From positions 1 through 6,570 of the forward strand of contig CAZMNF010000067.1 of NCBI GenBank assembly GCA_964567595.1: a stretch of DNA of 6,570 nucleotides, read 5' to 3'. The number at the start of each line of letters is the position of its first letter. Positions within the stretch are counted from its first letter, which is position 1. This document shows positions 6,509 to 6,570 of the stretch, piece by piece. Position numbers and translations under genes: made by a program. The stretch comes from CAZMNF01 sp964567595 (GTDB lineage Bacteria; Bipolaricaulota; Bipolaricaulia; RBG-16-55-9). The notes beneath the pieces were generated by a model, which was not told the DNA's origin, ran no database searches, and saw nothing but the letters and a program-made list of their open reading frames with translations.

Positions 6509-6570
6509 TTAAGTTCCGGAGCCGCCGATGTCGATCGGATCATAGCAGACACCTGACGGCGTCGTCTTCT
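6509..6570 (-). CDS. C-terminal end of a minus-strand gene (partial, unrecognised)
   Basis: On the minus strand the sequence is open from the window edge to TAA at 6511-6509, giving the tail KTTPSGVCYDPIDIGGSGT. Codons are mostly G or C in the third position, like the neighbouring genes. A perfect hairpin follows 36 bases later, which supports a true gene end. The fragment is too short to name. Of the other two minus frames, one stops within ten codons and the other gives a basic, low-complexity peptide that runs through the hairpin. Confidence 0.45.
   Translation of the reverse strand, partial: KTTPSGVCYDPIDIGGSGT

Noticed and set aside
6367..6552. 61-codon minus-strand frame near the right end
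   Set aside because: It runs straight through the perfect hairpin and the translation is Arg/Ser-rich without motifs; the frame ending at 6509 is the better gene-tail candidate.

Overview
The window comes from a GC-rich bacterium. The phylum cannot be fixed from this sequence alone. Two of the four complete + strand genes start with TTG, intergenic gaps are short, and there is a large multidomain c-di-GMP protein, which suits a free-living environmental lineage with elaborate signalling. I see no mobile elements, CRISPR array, rRNA or tRNA.

Layout, left half (+ strand). A possible gene tail (1-111) overlaps by one base the start of an HSDL2-like short-chain dehydrogenase (111-932). Next come a CaCA-superfamily cation exchanger (1127-2134), a small DUF1232/YkvA-type protein (2274-2558) and a four-helix membrane protein with conserved-looking histidines (2777-3262). 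The gaps of 140-220 bases contain short palindromes, one plausible extended -10 promoter and one strong Shine-Dalgarno site. These genes look like independent housekeeping or accessory units rather than one operon, although all face the same way.

Layout, right half (- strand). One 995-codon gene (3305-6292) occupies almost half the window and is convergent with the membrane-protein gene across a 42-base gap. It encodes cupin, HD-GYP, three GAF domains and GGDEF, so one polypeptide carries both the c-di-GMP-degrading and the c-di-GMP-making folds under several sensor domains. Upstream of it are a perfect 8+8 inverted repeat, a possible promoter, a perfect 12-bp hairpin that looks like the terminator of the preceding gene, and the last 19 codons of that gene (6509-6570).

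Points most worth checking: the HD-GYP domain has Ile in place of the first His of the HHExxDGxGYP signature, while the GGDEF active site and inhibitory RxxD site are intact. The dehydrogenase has Ala where the catalytic Ser is expected. The exchanger has a Glu/Asp pair in its two alpha repeats like that of K+-dependent exchangers. I found no clearly new multi-gene system; the novelty lies in the domain architecture and in active-site changes.
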